Positions 22,532 to 35,390 are shown, numbered from the stretch's first letter. The stretch: DNA of 64,000 nucleotides from Muraenolepis orangiensis (GCA_027704905.1 CM051001.1:30967453-31031452), one strand, 5' to 3'. Notes: generated from the sequence alone by a model not told the origin. Numbers and translations are program-made.

Positions 22532-22920
22532 TCTTACAGTTCAGAAAATACATCAATAGCGATGCGGAACACATTCGCTCGATGAGACTAAATGTCACTT
22601 TTTAGCCTAATTTAAAATCGGATTTCATTATAAAATCATTAGATTAACCATTTCAAAATGCTCTTATAATCAACACAATGTGTTTTCCCGATCATGTTTG
22701 GCCTCTTAGATTGTGATGTGCTCAACCTGGACAGATCTTCTTGGCATTTTCATTTATTTTTTAGACTAGACGACTCACATTTTTTCGATTCACAAAACGT
22801 CAGGGAAACAAGTCATCAGAAAAGGAAGAGAAATGAGAGATAATTGTATTGTTACTTGAGTATTTATTATCAGTACTCTACCCATCACTTCCTCTGATAC
22901 TCTATCTTTGACAGATATAC
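22532..22920. other. No gene seen; conserved spacer before V4 module
   Basis: Similar to 16719-17040 and 29935-30255 (block TCGCTCGATGAGAC). The V4 upstream module begins at about 22921. Confidence 0.5.
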
Positions 22921-23293
22921 GTATTTCACTGGACTTTGTGGAATCCACAAGCTAAACAAAAGAGTTATGCATTCAATATGTCCCGGAAAACACTTTGACT
23001 GTCCCATAAACACTCTGTCTAGTTGTGGTATCGTCTGTGGTTATCTTCTAACTATCTTTCTCTGTGCTCAGTCCCTCACCAATAGTCCCACTTTGTGGTT
23101 GAGTATTTGAAGGCTTCAACGTCTACTCTGCTTAGTTCTCAGTGTAACCTGAGGACTTTACTGTTCCACTATGTGTGTGTTGCTCTAACCCCCATGTTAC
23201 TGCTACACCATGTGGAGGACTGACTTAGGTGTTGTCTGCATGCTGGTCTCAGTCTGATGGGATCTCTGTTTCTACTGACATGCTGCACGCTAT

Positions 23294-23314
23294 GTCGCTG
23301 TCCGTGGTGCTGGA
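23294..23314 (-). promoter_or_regulatory. RE1/NRSE (REST-binding) site, V4
   Basis: Near-consensus RE1 (minus strand), 490 bp upstream of the V4 ATG. It is retained although V4 is broken. Confidence 0.75.
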
Positions 23315-23567
23315 ATGGTTTACAAATCGGTATTCTATTGTAACGCCAATATGCCTACTATTTTGGCCAACATTTCAGCTGATTTGATTTTAAAATGGTG
23401 TCTAATTTGTATATTATTTAAAATTGTGCATGTATGCCATATTTTGTTTATTTATGAGTCCCAAGTTAAAAATAAAAATATAAAAAAACATTCACATGGG
23501 ATTAAAATAGCATTTGTTTTTACATGATTATGGCCACTCTCAATGTGTCATACTTCCTGAGGACTCA

Positions 23568-23585
23568 AGGTGTCGCTATGCACCT
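23568..23585 (+). promoter_or_regulatory. CSE/CTCF-like promoter box, V4
   Basis: AGGTGTCGCTATGCACCT, 219 bp upstream of the ATG. A TATA-like TATATTAAG follows at about 23684-23693. Confidence 0.75.
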
Positions 23586-23803
23586 GCAGTAGAGCACAAC
23601 ACGATGCAGAAGTCATAATTTCCATCCACCGCCTCTTGACGAGAGCAGTAGGCTACAGACGCGGACATTCGTCGACAAGCCGCATATATTAAGGGCCGAC
23701 GGCCTTTCCTTTGCTTTGATTAAATCCTCTTTTAGTAAGACTACGTTGTTATAAATCACCAAACCTATCGTTTTTTATCGTTTATTACTCTGTTTGTACA
23801 AGG

Positions 23804-26189
23804 ATGGAGTACAACGGGTTCTGTTTTTGTGTGTTTTTATTTTCATTGTCTGCGCTGCAGTACGTTCATGGCGACCTGAGCTATTCTATTCAAGAAGAGA
23901 TGAAGCTCGGATCTGTTATCGGGAATATCGCCAAGGATCTTGGACTTACATTGGACATATTATCTGCTCGGAAAGCTCGCATTGAAACAGAGGAAAGCGA
24001 ACGGAGGTATTGTGATGTCAGTCTTCGAAGCGGAGAGCTCGTTGTTTCAGAGAGAATCGACAGAGAGGAACAATGCGGAGAAAACCCTTCATGTGTTCTT
24101 ATATTCGAGCTGCTTTTGGAATCTCCGTTAGAATTACACCGAGTATCACTACAGATACAAGACATTAACGATAATGCACCGAGATTCCCTACGGACATAA
24201 TCAAGCTGGAAATCAGTGAATCTGGCTGTCAAAGGTGCTCGGTATCGCGTAGATGCGGCTCATGATGAAGATATTGGACAAAACGGTGTTCAGAGTTATA
24301 GTCTCAAACGGAATGAACACTTTGTTTTCAATTTACAAACTACAAGTGATGGAACTAAATATGGCGAATGGTTTTAGAAAAGGAGTTAGACAGAGAGGAG
24401 CAGAAGGACATTCAATTGTCTCTTTCGGCCCTGGATGGAGGCTCTCCTCAGAGATCAGGCACAGTAGCGATACACGTCACTGTGTTGGATGCTAATGATA
24501 ACGCCCCAGTGTTCAGTCAGGCCGTGTATGAAGCCAGTCTGCCTGAAAACTCTCCGTTAAAACCCATGTGATTACTGTTAGCGCTACGACGCAGACGAGG
24601 GTGTTAATGGAGAAGTTACATATGGAACTAGGCCGGATATCTGATAAGTCACGTAAACTGTTTTCACTTGATCGACAAACGGGTGAATGTAGTGTTGCAG
24701 GTGACATTGACTTTGAGGAGGGATCGAAATATGAGATTATTGTTCAGGCAAAAGATGGATTTGGTCTTCTTCAGATACTAAAGTAATTATAATAATTAAC
24801 GATGTTAATGACAACGCCCCGTGTATAGCCTTGAAATCATTAACCAATCCAGTACCAGAAAACGTGTCACCTGGTACAGAGGTGGGCCTTATTAACGTGC
24901 AGGACAGAGATTCAGAGAAAAACCGTAAGGTTAGGTGTTCTCTTCAGCAACATGTTCCTTTTAAACTAATTCCTTCAATCAAAAACTATTATTCTTTGGT
25001 GACAACAGAGAAACTAGACAGGGAATTAGTGTCTGAATTCAACATTACAATATCTGCCACAGATGAGGGCTCTCCTCCTCTGTCGTCAGTGAAAGTTGTT
25101 CACATCTCAATAGCTGACGTTAACGACAACCCACCTGTGTTTGAGGAACAGTCGTATAGCAGCTATGTCTCTGAAAACAACAAACCTGGCCACAGCCTGT
25201 GTTCTGTTAAGGCCCATGACCCCGACTGGAGACAAAACGGTACAGTGATCTATTCTCTTTTACCTGGTGAAGTCAACGGGGCTCCAGTGTCCTCTTATCT
25301 ATCTGTTAATGGAGACACCGGAGTGATCCAAAGTGTCAGGTCGTTTGATTATGAACACTTTAAGAACTTTAATGTCTATGTAATGGCTCGGGACAACGGT
25401 TCTCCTCCGCTCAGCAGCAACGTGACTGTGAGTGTCTTCATAACGGATGTAAATGACAACACTCCTCAGATACTTTACCCCGCCCCAGAGGGAAACTCCT
25501 TCATGACTGAACTGGTACCCAAAGCTGCACAAGGAGGTTCTCTGGTTTCCAAGGTGATAGCAGTCGATGGGGACTCTGGACAGAACGCCTGGCTGTCCTA
25601 TCATATCATTAAATCCACTGATCCTGGACTATTCAAAATCGATCTGCACAGTGGGGAGATCAGGACCCAGCGAGACATTTCTGATTCTGACAACATGAAA
25701 CAGAACATTCTAGTAGCTGTGAAGGATAACGGACAGCCCTCCCTCTCTGCTACATGTTCCATGTTTTTACTGATTTCTGATAACTTGGCTGAAGTACCAG
25801 AACTTAAGGACATGGCTTATGAAGACAGCAGTTCTAAATTAACGTCTTATCTGATCATCGCGCTGGTATCCGTCTCCACCTTTTTCCTGACTTTCATTAT
25901 TATCATTGTGGGATTGAGGTTTTGTCGGAGGAGAAAGCCCAGACTGTTATTTGATGGAGCGGTTGCTATTCCCAGCTCTTACCTCCCTCCAAACTACGCA
26001 GATGTGGACGCCACTGGAACTTTACGCAGCGCATATAATTATGATGCGTATTTAACCACTGGATCGAGAACAAGTGACTTTAAGTTTGTGACGTCTTACA
26101 ATGACAACACACTGCCTGCAGACCAGACCCTGAGAAAGAACCCAACTGACTTTGAAGAAGTGTTTGGAGACCTTGATGTTTCCCCTGAG
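23804..26189 (+). pseudogene. V4: protocadherin-gamma-like variable exon, multiply frameshifted
   Basis: The signal peptide and EC1 are intact up to about 24220. Six single-base indels then lie between 24222 and 24766: an extra G in CTGGCTG, a missing T near 24369, a missing A near 24562, a missing T near 24588, an extra A near 24628, and a missing base near 24766. The net of minus 2 agrees with the 2401-bp ATG-to-stop length against 2403 in intact exons. From 24831 the frame is open through EC4-EC6, the helix, the tail and the donor. The damaged segment (EC2-EC3) belongs to the same subfamily as V1; the undamaged 3' part is nearly identical to V2 and was probably refreshed by gene conversion or gained in the tandem duplication. 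Promoter boxes are intact. Confidence 0.88.
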
Positions 26190-26844
26190 GTAGGCCGACT
26201 CTAGACTCTCTCCTTGGAATTTTTAGAGTCCCACCAAAGTGAAACACCAATATTTACTTTGCTATCATTCATTGATTCATTATTTCTAGTTACACATGTA
26301 GAGCAGGAACACATACTGAAATGTGGGCCAGCATATTATAGTTGCTCAGGTGGTTGACTCCCATCTAAACGTATATGTGTTCATTCTTCAATGTCAGCAG
26401 GCAAACTGTAAACATCCTTGAGCGAGACAACCTCCTCCTTCACAACATGTATCGGAACTCACTGTCAGTCACTTCAGATGGAAGGATCTGCTAAATGACT
26501 AAATACTAAATGATATACTCCATCCCCCAAACCTTTCCAAGGCTCACCTCTTCAATGTGCTTGTGGTGATGAATTGTAATGTGTAGAACAGTATAGAACT
26601 GTCTTACACTGCTGCTCAGATCATAATGACTTTTATTTCATACTTAAAGGCAATGCCATTGACTTAAATGCATAAGATCTGTTTCCTCAAGTACACGTGA
26701 TGGGAATAATCTGGGATTGTTTCACTTCATAACGCTGCTGCTTTGATGCTGTTTGAAAGTAGTTTGGCCCTGAACTGTATTCACACACTACATAGGTGCA
26801 AGCATATTTGGGGCAGGACTTTGAATACATCCGGCACGTTATAA
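26190..26844. other. Type-B 3' flank of V4
   Basis: Second copy of 12973-13630 at an offset of 13,217 bp, nearly identical. No gene. Confidence 0.6.
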
Positions 26845-27075
26845 TATTACATTCATAATACATTACAGTCACTTAGCAGACGCTTCTGTCCAAAACGACT
26901 TACAATAGTGCATTCAACATAGGTAGGCAAGAGAACGATTAGTCCCCAGAAGTGCGTTTCCTTCCTAACAAGCCTCCAAGAGCAGTACCAGTGCTCAGGT
27001 AAAAGTACCATAAGTTGGCACACACAAGCTAATAAGCAAAAGCTAATAAACAAGCACCGATACAATTACATTAAT
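26845..27075 (-). repeat. Teleost interspersed repeat (SINE-like tail), copy 3
   Basis: Same repeat as at 13631-13860. Confidence 0.6.
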
Positions 27076-27926
27076 TGAGTGACTCCTTTTATGTTTGCAA
27101 CGTTTTGCCTCAGTTGAGTTCTGGAAGTCCTCCTTTGTTCTCCTGGATGTAGATAAACATGTTGCTACTGGTGAACATTTGACCATAGAGATACAGATTG
27201 ACTTTTTATTTGAAAGAAAGGTTTGTTTGAAAACTAGACAGCAGTTAAGAGTTTAGTGGTAATGTAAGCTTGATGAAATTGATAAGTTGTTTACTAAATT
27301 AATAATATCTCATTATTGTAAGTTACGTGTTTCTAAAACATAAAAGTTTGCATCTCTGTGTATGACAGACATTTTAATATTATGACCTCAATATGTCAAT
27401 CATATATATTTATAAAATATAAATGTATATTACATATGTGTATATATGTGTAAACGATATGTTTATTATCAACCCAACGATTCACACTCAACACGAACGT
27501 GTTTTTGTCACAGCACCAATATCCACCATCATGGTGTCGCAACACACAACATAATTGCATGTGCACAACACAAATACACGGACACTATAACAATATAAAC
27601 ACACGTAACATCTATTTAATTTTCCAACACATAACTTAACATGAACATTTAACTTATCGTGAACATTTTCCCGTGAGTCTTTGCGCCCCACAGGGCGTAC
27701 CCCTGCAGCGTACCCCTGTGGTCGCTACTGTATTATAAGCGAGTAACCTACACCAGCGTTTCTCTCTTTACCTTTTTTGAGTCTCGACACCTTATATAAG
27801 TCAACCCAGTCTAAAATGTAATAACAAACGAACACTCTCACACACATTCCGCTGACGGCCAACACAGGCACAACAGACGCGTCTTTATCGGCCGCGCCTT
27901 GATGAAATGAACAATGTCTACACCGC
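27076..27926. other. No gene seen; duplicate of 13861-14710
   Basis: Part of the tandem duplication and near-identical to the V2-V3 spacer, including the GCGTACCCCTG direct repeat. Confidence 0.5.
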
Positions 27927-29067
27927 TGGGTTTCCCGAAGCCTTCTTAACGCTACGTCGTTCGTAAGTTCCACCTTAAGCTGTACCTTAACGTCTCCCGT
28001 CTCACGTTTCCCGAAACGTTCTTAGCTAAGTATACCTTCCGTAAGTGACACTTTCGTAGGGCAGGTGTGGACCTCTCTTAACTCTATCTTAGCGATGTTG
28101 TCAGCTCACTCCGCTAGTGGCCACCACTGTTCCGACCCGCAAGCCTCTGAAATCAGCTGTTGGCCTAGTTTAATTTCAATCTGTGAATCAATATGTACCA
28201 CATTAATGGGAATGTTTTCATGCAGAAATTGTACATTACGGTGGATACATTTAGCACTTTATTGAACATGAAATCGCCTCTTAAACTCCTAAAACTCGAA
28301 AACAGTGCTCGAAAACAGTCTTCACGATTCAGCGCCACCTCATCCAGCATGACCTCCATGGCACATTGGTTTTTGCCCTGACATATCTCATGTTACATAT
28401 CTAATGTTACATATCTAATGTTCATTTCTTGTTGGTGCGCTTTTATTAAAATTGTCAGCCAATCAGAGAGAATTGTGAACTACACCAGTTATGTGATGGG
28501 GCTGCTGGTTAATCAACCCTAATTGCAAAGTTATTTAAGGCACCATGACAATGATATAAAAAATATTTAAATCAACCTTTTCTTGCCAAATAAGGTGTAC
28601 TGGTAGGTGGCGTAATTAGCTGAGGTGGTGTAGCGGGAAGAGGCTTGATATCACAATCTGAGGTGGTGTAGCGGGAAGAGGCTTGATATCACAATCTGAG
28701 GTGGCGGGCTCGTGCCACCTGTAGGCAATCATTCGATTTACCGTTTGATAATTGAGTTTGTAAGTTTTAAATTCTATGAATATGTTCTCAGTCATGATAA
28801 ATGCAATATTCTTTAGTATTCCTGCAGGGTTTTATTGATAAAGAACACCACATCCTCTCATAACGCGGTGAAACAGTCGCTACCTGGAGTGAAAAGTCGA
28901 TTCTCGAGTCATCGATTTCAGCACAACGTCGGACGTAAGAAGGTATACCTTAAGCAACCTCCTAAGGGATAGTTCGGGGAACACACGTAGAACAGTAAAC
29001 AACTTTAGTAAGGTATACCTTTCAAGTCTTCGTAACACGCTAAGAGACAACGTTATCGGGAAACCCA
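27927..29067. mobile_element. TIR-bearing DNA-transposon-like element, copy 2
   Basis: Duplicate of 14711-15851, with TGGGTTTCCCGA at the left and TCGGGAAACCCA at the right (29056-29067). It is here by segmental duplication and not by a separate insertion, because all flanking sequence matches too. The duplicated SINE head is at about 28615-28731. Confidence 0.5.
28615..28731 (+). repeat. tRNA-derived SINE head with duplicated A-box unit, copy 2
   Basis: Same as 15399-15515; the 40-bp unit again occurs twice. Confidence 0.5.
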
Positions 29068-29652
29068 AGTTCATTTGAAAGTTATGTTGGTCGCGTCTTG
29101 CAAACCAGTGGCTCCATGTGAAGGAAGTAGCGAGTGGTTCATGACCTCCTGATGACCCTTGGCGCTACCCGGCATTGCGACGGCACCAGCAGAGACTGAT
29201 GGTGACCGCTTCACTCAACCAACCGATAATGAAAAGAACAAAATAACATGAACGGAGAGCGTAGTGATCTTCATGTAGAAAAGGGACCAAATCATAGCTC
29301 TCATTCAACATTTCATTTTATTTATTCATTTTATGTATTCGTTTTCACATGGTCTTATTTAACTTTATTTCGTTCTATTTATATTTTTGTTCACATGGAC
29401 TGCTTCAACATTTTGTTTTATGTATTAATCCCACGGTTTTCCTATAAACAATAACAGTGCCTCATATTAACAAACTTCTCAGTAAAGAAAATGAAAGAAA
29501 ACAATTCGTTTGAAATTCGTTAAAAAACTAAAAGCAGGGTAAACTGTGTGACAAGAGAAAATGGCGATAAATAAATAAAACACACATATATATCTGTTTT
29601 ATTAACATGTACTGTAGAAAAAAAAAATATATATATATATGTATATATATAT
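29068..29652. other. No gene seen; duplicate of 15852-16436
   Basis: Part of the tandem duplication. Open frames here are short and shadow-like. Confidence 0.5.
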
Positions 29653-29744
29653 GTGTTCCGCATCGCAAGGTGATGTATTTTATGAACTGTAAGAATATAT
29701 ATGTAAGAATATATATATAAATAATATATAAGATATGTATATAA

Positions 29745-29782
<38 letters not shown>

Positions 29783-29934
29783 TATATATATATAATATAT
29801 ATAATATATATAATATATATATATATTATATATATTATATATATATATATATATAATATATATTATTTATATATATATTCTTACATATATATTCTTACAG
29901 TTCATAAAATACATCACCTTGCGATGCGGAACAC
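29653..29934. repeat. 282-bp AT-rich inverted repeat (cruciform-capable), copy 2
   Basis: Same ends GTGTTCCGCATCGC / GCGATGCGGAACAC and same length as 16437-16718. Confidence 0.9.
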
Positions 29935-30636
29935 ATTCGCTCGATGAGACAAAATGTCACACTTTTTAGCCTAATTTAAAATCGGATTTCGTTATAAAAT
30001 CATTAGATTAATTTGAAATTGCTCTTATAATACACACAATGTTTTTTCCCGATCATGTTTGGTCTCTTAGATTGTAATGTTCTCAATCTGGACAGATCTT
30101 CTAGGCATTTTCATTTATTTTTTAGACTAGACGAAAACGTCAGGGAAACAAGTCATCAGAAAAGGAAGAGAAATGAGAGATAATTGTATTTTTACTTGAG
30201 TATTTATTATCAGTACTCTACCCATCACTGCCTCTGATTACTCTGTCTTTGATTACTCTATCGTATTTCACTGGACTTTGTGGAATCCACAAGCTAAACA
30301 AAAGAGTTATGTGCATTCAATATGTCCCGTAAAACACTTTGACTGTCCCATAAACACTCTGTCTAGTTGTGGTATCGTCTGTGGTTATCTTCTAACTATC
30401 TTTCTCTGTGCTCAATCCCTCACCAATAGTCCCACTTTGTGGTTGAGTATTTGAAGGCTTCAACGTCTACTCTGCTTAGTTCTCAGTGTAACCTGAGGAC
30501 TTTATTGTTCCATGTGTGTGTGTTGCTCTAACCACCATGTTACTGCTACACCATGTGGAGGACTGACTTAGGTGTTGTCTGCATGCTGGTCTCAGTCTGA
30601 TGGGATCTCTGTTTCTACTGACATGCTGCACGCTAT

Positions 30637-30657
30637 GTCGCTGTCCGTGGTGCTGGA
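30637..30657 (-). promoter_or_regulatory. RE1/NRSE (REST-binding) site, V5
   Basis: Near-consensus RE1, 489 bp upstream of the ATG. It closes the repeated module that starts at about 30264. Confidence 0.75.
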
Positions 30658-30910
30658 ATGGTTTACAAATCGGTATTCTATTGTAACGCCAATAGGCCTA
30701 CTATGTTGGCCAACATTTCAGCTGATTTGATTTTAAAATGGTGTCTAATTTGTATATTATTTTAAATGGTGCATATATGCCATATTTTGTTTATTTATGA
30801 GTCCCAAATTAAAAATAAAAATATAAAAAAAGATTCACATGGGATTAAAATAGCATTTGTTTTTACATGATTATGTCCACTCTCAACGTGTCATACTTCC
30901 TGGTGACTCA

Positions 30911-30928
30911 AGGTGTCGCTATGCACCT
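30911..30928 (+). promoter_or_regulatory. CSE/CTCF-like promoter box, V5
   Basis: AGGTGTCGCTATGCACCT, 218 bp upstream of the ATG. Confidence 0.75.
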
Positions 30929-31145
30929 GCAGTAGAGCACAACACGATACAGAAGTCATCCTTTCCATCCGCCGCCTCTTGACGAGAGCAGTAGGCTACA
31001 GACGCGGACATTCGTCGACAAGCTGCATATATTAAGGGCCGACGGCCTTTCCTTTGCTTTGATTAAATCCTCTTTAGTAAGACTACGTTGTTAGAAATCA
31101 CCAAACCTATCGTTTTTTATCGTTTATTACTCTGTTTGTACAAGG

Positions 31146-33533
31146 ATGGAGTACAACGGGTTCTGTTTTTGTGTGTTTTTATTTTCATTGTCTGCGCTGC
31201 AGTACGTTCATGGCGACCTGAGCTATTCTATTCAAGAAGAGATGAAGCTCGGATCTGTTGTCGGGAATATCGCTAAGGATCTTGGACTTACGTTGGACAT
31301 ATTATCTGCTAGGAAGGCTCGCATTGAAACAGAGGAAAACCAACGGAGTTATTGTGATGTCAATCTTCGAAGCGGAGAGCTCGTTGTTTCAGAGAGAATC
31401 GACAGAGAGGAACAATGCGGAGAAAACCCTTCATGTGTTCTTAAATTCGAGCTCCTTTTGGAATCTCCGTTAGAATTACACCGAGTATCACTACAGATAC
31501 AAGACATAAACGATAATGCACCGAGATTCCCGACGGACATAATCAAGCTGGAAATTAGAGAATCTGCTGTCAAAGCAGCTCGGTATCGCGTTGATGCGGC
31601 TCATGATGAAGATATAGGACCAAACGGTGTTCAGAGTTACACTCTGCAACGGAATAACAATTTTGTTTTGAATATACAAACTACAAGTGATGGAAGTAAA
31701 TATGCCGAATTAATTCTCGATAAGGAGTTAGACAGAGAGGAGCACCACGAAATTAAATTATTGCTCACTGCCCTGGATGGAGGCTCTCCTCAGAGATCAG
31801 GCACAGTAGCGATACACGTTACTGTGTTGGATGCTAATGATAACGCCCCAGTGTTCAGTCAGGCCGTGTATGAAGCCAGTCTGCATGAAAACGCTCCGTT
31901 AAAAACTCTTGTAATTACTGTTAGCGCTACAGACGCGGACGAGGGTGTAAACGGAGAAGTTTCATACGGACTAATACGGTTATCAGATAAAACAAGAAAA
32001 TTGTTTTCACTTGATCCACAGACTGGGGAGATATGTGTTGCAGGTGACATCGATTTTGAGGAGGGATCAAAATATGAATTATTTGTTCAGGCAAAAGATG
32101 GATTTGGTATTTCTTCGGACGCAAAAGTCATTATAAGAATTACCGATGTTAATGACAACGCCCCTGTAATAACCCTGAAATCATTAACCAATCCAGTCCC
32201 AGAAAACGTGTCACCTGGTACAGAGGTGGGCCTTATTAACGTGCAGGACAGAGATTCAGAGAAAAACCGTAAGGTTATGTGTTCTCTTCAGCAACATGTT
32301 CCTTTTAAACTCATTCCTTCAATTAAAAACTATTATTCTTTGGTGACAACAGAGAAACTAGACAGGGAATTAGTCTCGGAATTCAACATTACAATATCTG
32401 CCAGAGATGAGGGCTCTCCTCCTCTGTCATCAGTGAAAGTTGTTCACATCTCAATAGCTGACGTCAACGACAACCCACCTGTGTTTGAGGAACAGTCGTA
32501 TAGCAGCTATGTCTCTGAAAACAACAAACCTGGCCTCAGCCTGTGTTCTGTTAAGGCCCATGACCCCGACTGGAGACAAAACGGTACAGTGATCTATTCT
32601 CTTTTACCTGGTGAAGTCAACGGGGCTCCAGTGTCCTCTTATCTATCTGTTAATGGAGACACCGGAGTGATCCAAAGTGTCAGGTTGTTTGATTATGAAC
32701 ACTTTAAGAACTTTAAAGTCTATGTAATGGCTCGAGACAACGGTTCTCCTCCACTCAGCAGCAACGTGACTGTGAGTGTCTTCATAACGGATGTAAATGA
32801 CAACACTCCTCAGATACTTTACCCCGCCCCAGAGGGAAACTCTTTCATGACTGAACTGGTACCCAAAGCTGCACAAGGAGGTTCTCTGGTTTCCAAGGTG
32901 ATAGCAGTCGATGGGGACTCTGGACAGAACGCCTGGCTGTCCTATCATATCATTAAATCCACTGATCCTGGACTATTCAAAATCGATCTGCACAGTGGGG
33001 AGATCAGGACCCAGCGAGACATTTCTGATTCTGACAACATGAAACAGAACATTCTAGTAGCTGTGAAGGATAACGGACAGCCCTCCCTCTCTGCTACATG
33101 TTCCATGTTTTTACTGATTTCTGATAACTTGGCTGAAGTACCAGAACTTAAGGACATGGCTTATGAAGACAGCAGTTCTAAACTAACGTCTTATCTGATC
33201 ATCGCGCTGGTATCCGTCTCCACCTTTTTCCTGACTTTCATTATTATCATTGTGGGCTTGAGGTTTTGTCGGAGGAGAAAGCCCAGACTGTTATTTGATG
33301 GAGCGGTTGCTATTCCCAGCTCTTACCTCCCTCCAAACTACGCAGATGTGGACGCCACTGGAACTTTACGCAGCGCATATAATTATGATGCGTATTTAAC
33401 CACTGGATCGAGAACAAGTGACTTTAAGTTTGTGACGTCTTACAATGACAACACACTGCCTGCAGACCAGACCCTGAGAAAGAACCCAACTGACTTTGAA
33501 GAAGTGTTTGGAGACCTTGATGTTTCCCCTGAG
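31146..33533 (+). CDS. pcdhg: V5: protocadherin-gamma-like variable exon (intact, recombinant)
   Basis: Full-length exon of 800 residues to the stop at 33548, with the donor after 33533. The domain layout is as in V3: signal peptide, EC1 with Cys-x5-Cys, six repeats, helix, short tail. It is a mosaic. Up to about 32,270 it is almost base-for-base V3; after that it follows V8, sharing the unusual ISARDEGSPP (Arg for the usual Thr) and NKPGLSLCS (Leu for His). Residue 378 is Met where relatives have Arg. The 3' flank changes from the type B of V3 to the type A of V8. This places a crossover inside EC4. The protein should be functional; the recognition repeats EC1-EC4 would be nearly those of V3. 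Confidence 0.92.
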
Positions 33534-34129
33534 GTAGGCAGACTCTAAAGTCATGTTGTAGTATTTTCTACTTTACTATGCACAGCAAAGTTAGAAGTTC
33601 CACTTGTAAGATTGTACTTTTGAATCCCCATTTATATATTTCACATACTTTTTCGGAAACCAAACACCTGACACCTGTTTTTGACCGTAAGCTGCATTTT
33701 AGTGCTCATTGATTATTAACAAGGTCTTGAAAATCTGATTTGTATGTCAAACCTCATGTTTTTATGACATATTGGTTTGAATGGTGGGCTGTACTCAGTA
33801 GTACACCATGTATTCACATGTCGTATGGATGGTGATGAACAGCATTTCAACATCCTACACAACACTGGGACATTAGTTTCAGGTGGGAGACAGTCTTCTT
33901 CATTTCAACCAATGCATGGATATTTGGTCAATGAGGATTGTAATCCAACATGTTGTAGATTTCATTATCACATCACAAAATGCACAGAATACAAAGAATG
34001 GTCCTAATAAATATGTGCCAATGCTACATAAATGCATATTACCAAGAGGCACTATATTCTGCATTGGCTAACGTTTTTTATTACAACTTATAAAAACAAT
34101 GCTTGAATTTGCATTTGCATTCTCAAATA

Positions 34130-34131
<2 letters not shown>
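33534..34131. other. Type-A 3' flank of V5
   Basis: Non-coding. Its inverse is at 44688-45284. Short open frames (for example 33777-34007) are copies of flank sequence found after other exons and show no gene character. Confidence 0.6.

Positions 34132-34181
<50 letters not shown>
34132..34181. repeat. (TA)n microsatellite
   Basis: Pure TA, about 50 bp. The inverse copy is at 44637-44687. Confidence 0.97.
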
Positions 34182-34185
<4 letters not shown>

Positions 34186-34231
34186 TACATATTTATATTA
34201 CATATACTGTATATATATACTGTATATGTAT

Positions 34232-34807
34232 TGTAGCAGTCCCTCGAATAAAACAGAGTCTTTGACTGATGTTGACCATTTATTTTCCGTTCCTTCAGAA
34301 TGATTTAACACCGTAAGAACTGTGGTACATAAAGTAGAAAAGGGGGGGGGGTAATTAGAACATATTTCTCCGTAACATTCTCCATCACTTAACACACACG
34401 TTAGCTACCGAGAAGCTCTAAGCTAGGCAAAAAACATTAGCTACAACACAGAGCCAAACAACGGTTAGAAATTGGTTACACAAATTAAACAAATACATTT
34501 GTTAATGTTACAAATTGTTAAGTTATTATTGTTAAGTTCACACCACATTAACATACCTTTTTGCTTCTTCGGGGGTTGCTATGATTAACACGAGAATCCT
34601 TCTAAATATACTTATTCTAACTTTTCACGACACCACACTTTATCCTTCACCGTACTTTTTTCACTCCAACGAAAGCCGGGAGCCAAACCGGATGTTAACC
34701 TTGCTAAGTTGCCGCACAGTGTGCACACACCAAGCTTCCGTTTTTACAAAGTAAAAGTCACCATACTCAAAAGTTACAGGAAGTAAGAAAACACAGATAA
34801 TTACACA
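34232..34807 (-). mobile_element. Probable solo LTR with 4-bp target-site duplication
   Basis: Starts TGTAGCAGTCCCTCG and ends ATTACACA, so it has TG...CA ends with TGT/ACA inverted tips. GTAT flanks it on both sides (34228-34231 and 34808-34811). The length of 576 bp suits an LTR. On the minus strand an AATAAA lies towards the end, which suggests that orientation. It has no internal coding region. The inverse copy at 44010-44586 has the same duplication, so one insertion was copied with the region. Confidence 0.7.
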
Positions 34808-34811
34808 GTAT

Positions 34812-34971
34812 AACTAAAACATTGGAAATCTAAGTTCCTTTATAAAATTATAATTAGAAAACTAAATTGGATCCTTTACATGTATCATATTGAATGTATA
34901 ATCTTTAGTTTGTTAGTTATGGCGAAGATTTTGCAACATGTATATCCGTTGCTATGGTGACACACACACTA
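34812..34971. other. No gene seen; AT-rich spacer
   Basis: Unrecognised AT-rich sequence between the LTR and the TATAGA microsatellite. Confidence 0.5.
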
Positions 34972-35034
34972 TATATCTATATAGATATATATCGATATAT
35001 CTATATAGATATATAGATATATATCTATATATAT
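34972..35034. repeat. TATAGA/TATCGA palindromic microsatellite
   Basis: TCTATATAGATATA-type repeats. They are self-complementary and recur inverted at 43784-43848, with a relative at 54683-54754. Confidence 0.9.
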
Positions 35035-35105
35035 GTTGTTTTCGGCATATGTTGTTTTTTGTTTTTGACGGGATCTCTGTTTCTACTGACATACATGCAT
35101 GCTAT

Positions 35106-35126
35106 GTCGCTGTCCGTGGTTCTGGA
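35106..35126 (-). promoter_or_regulatory. RE1/NRSE (REST-binding) site, V6
   Basis: The minus strand reads CCAGAACCACGGACAGCG; one half-site base differs from V1-V5 (AACC for CACC). It lies 481 bp upstream of the ATG. Confidence 0.7.
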
Positions 35127-35390
35127 AATTCCTTTTAGTTATGTTTACCAAGCAAGGCGATGCCTTCATTAATACTATACCATTCAATTGATATGATTTA
35201 AGGATTGTTTTAATAATTTGCATTTAATTAGTTCATTAGTGATCATAGCATGTATGGTTTAAAGTCGTTTACTTAATGTTAAAACCTTCAATAACGAATT
35301 TGAATAGAAAAATGAACTTAATAGTATAGGCCTTTATGGTGTTACATGATTTAGGTCCACGGTCAATGTGTTATACATCCCGATGACTCT

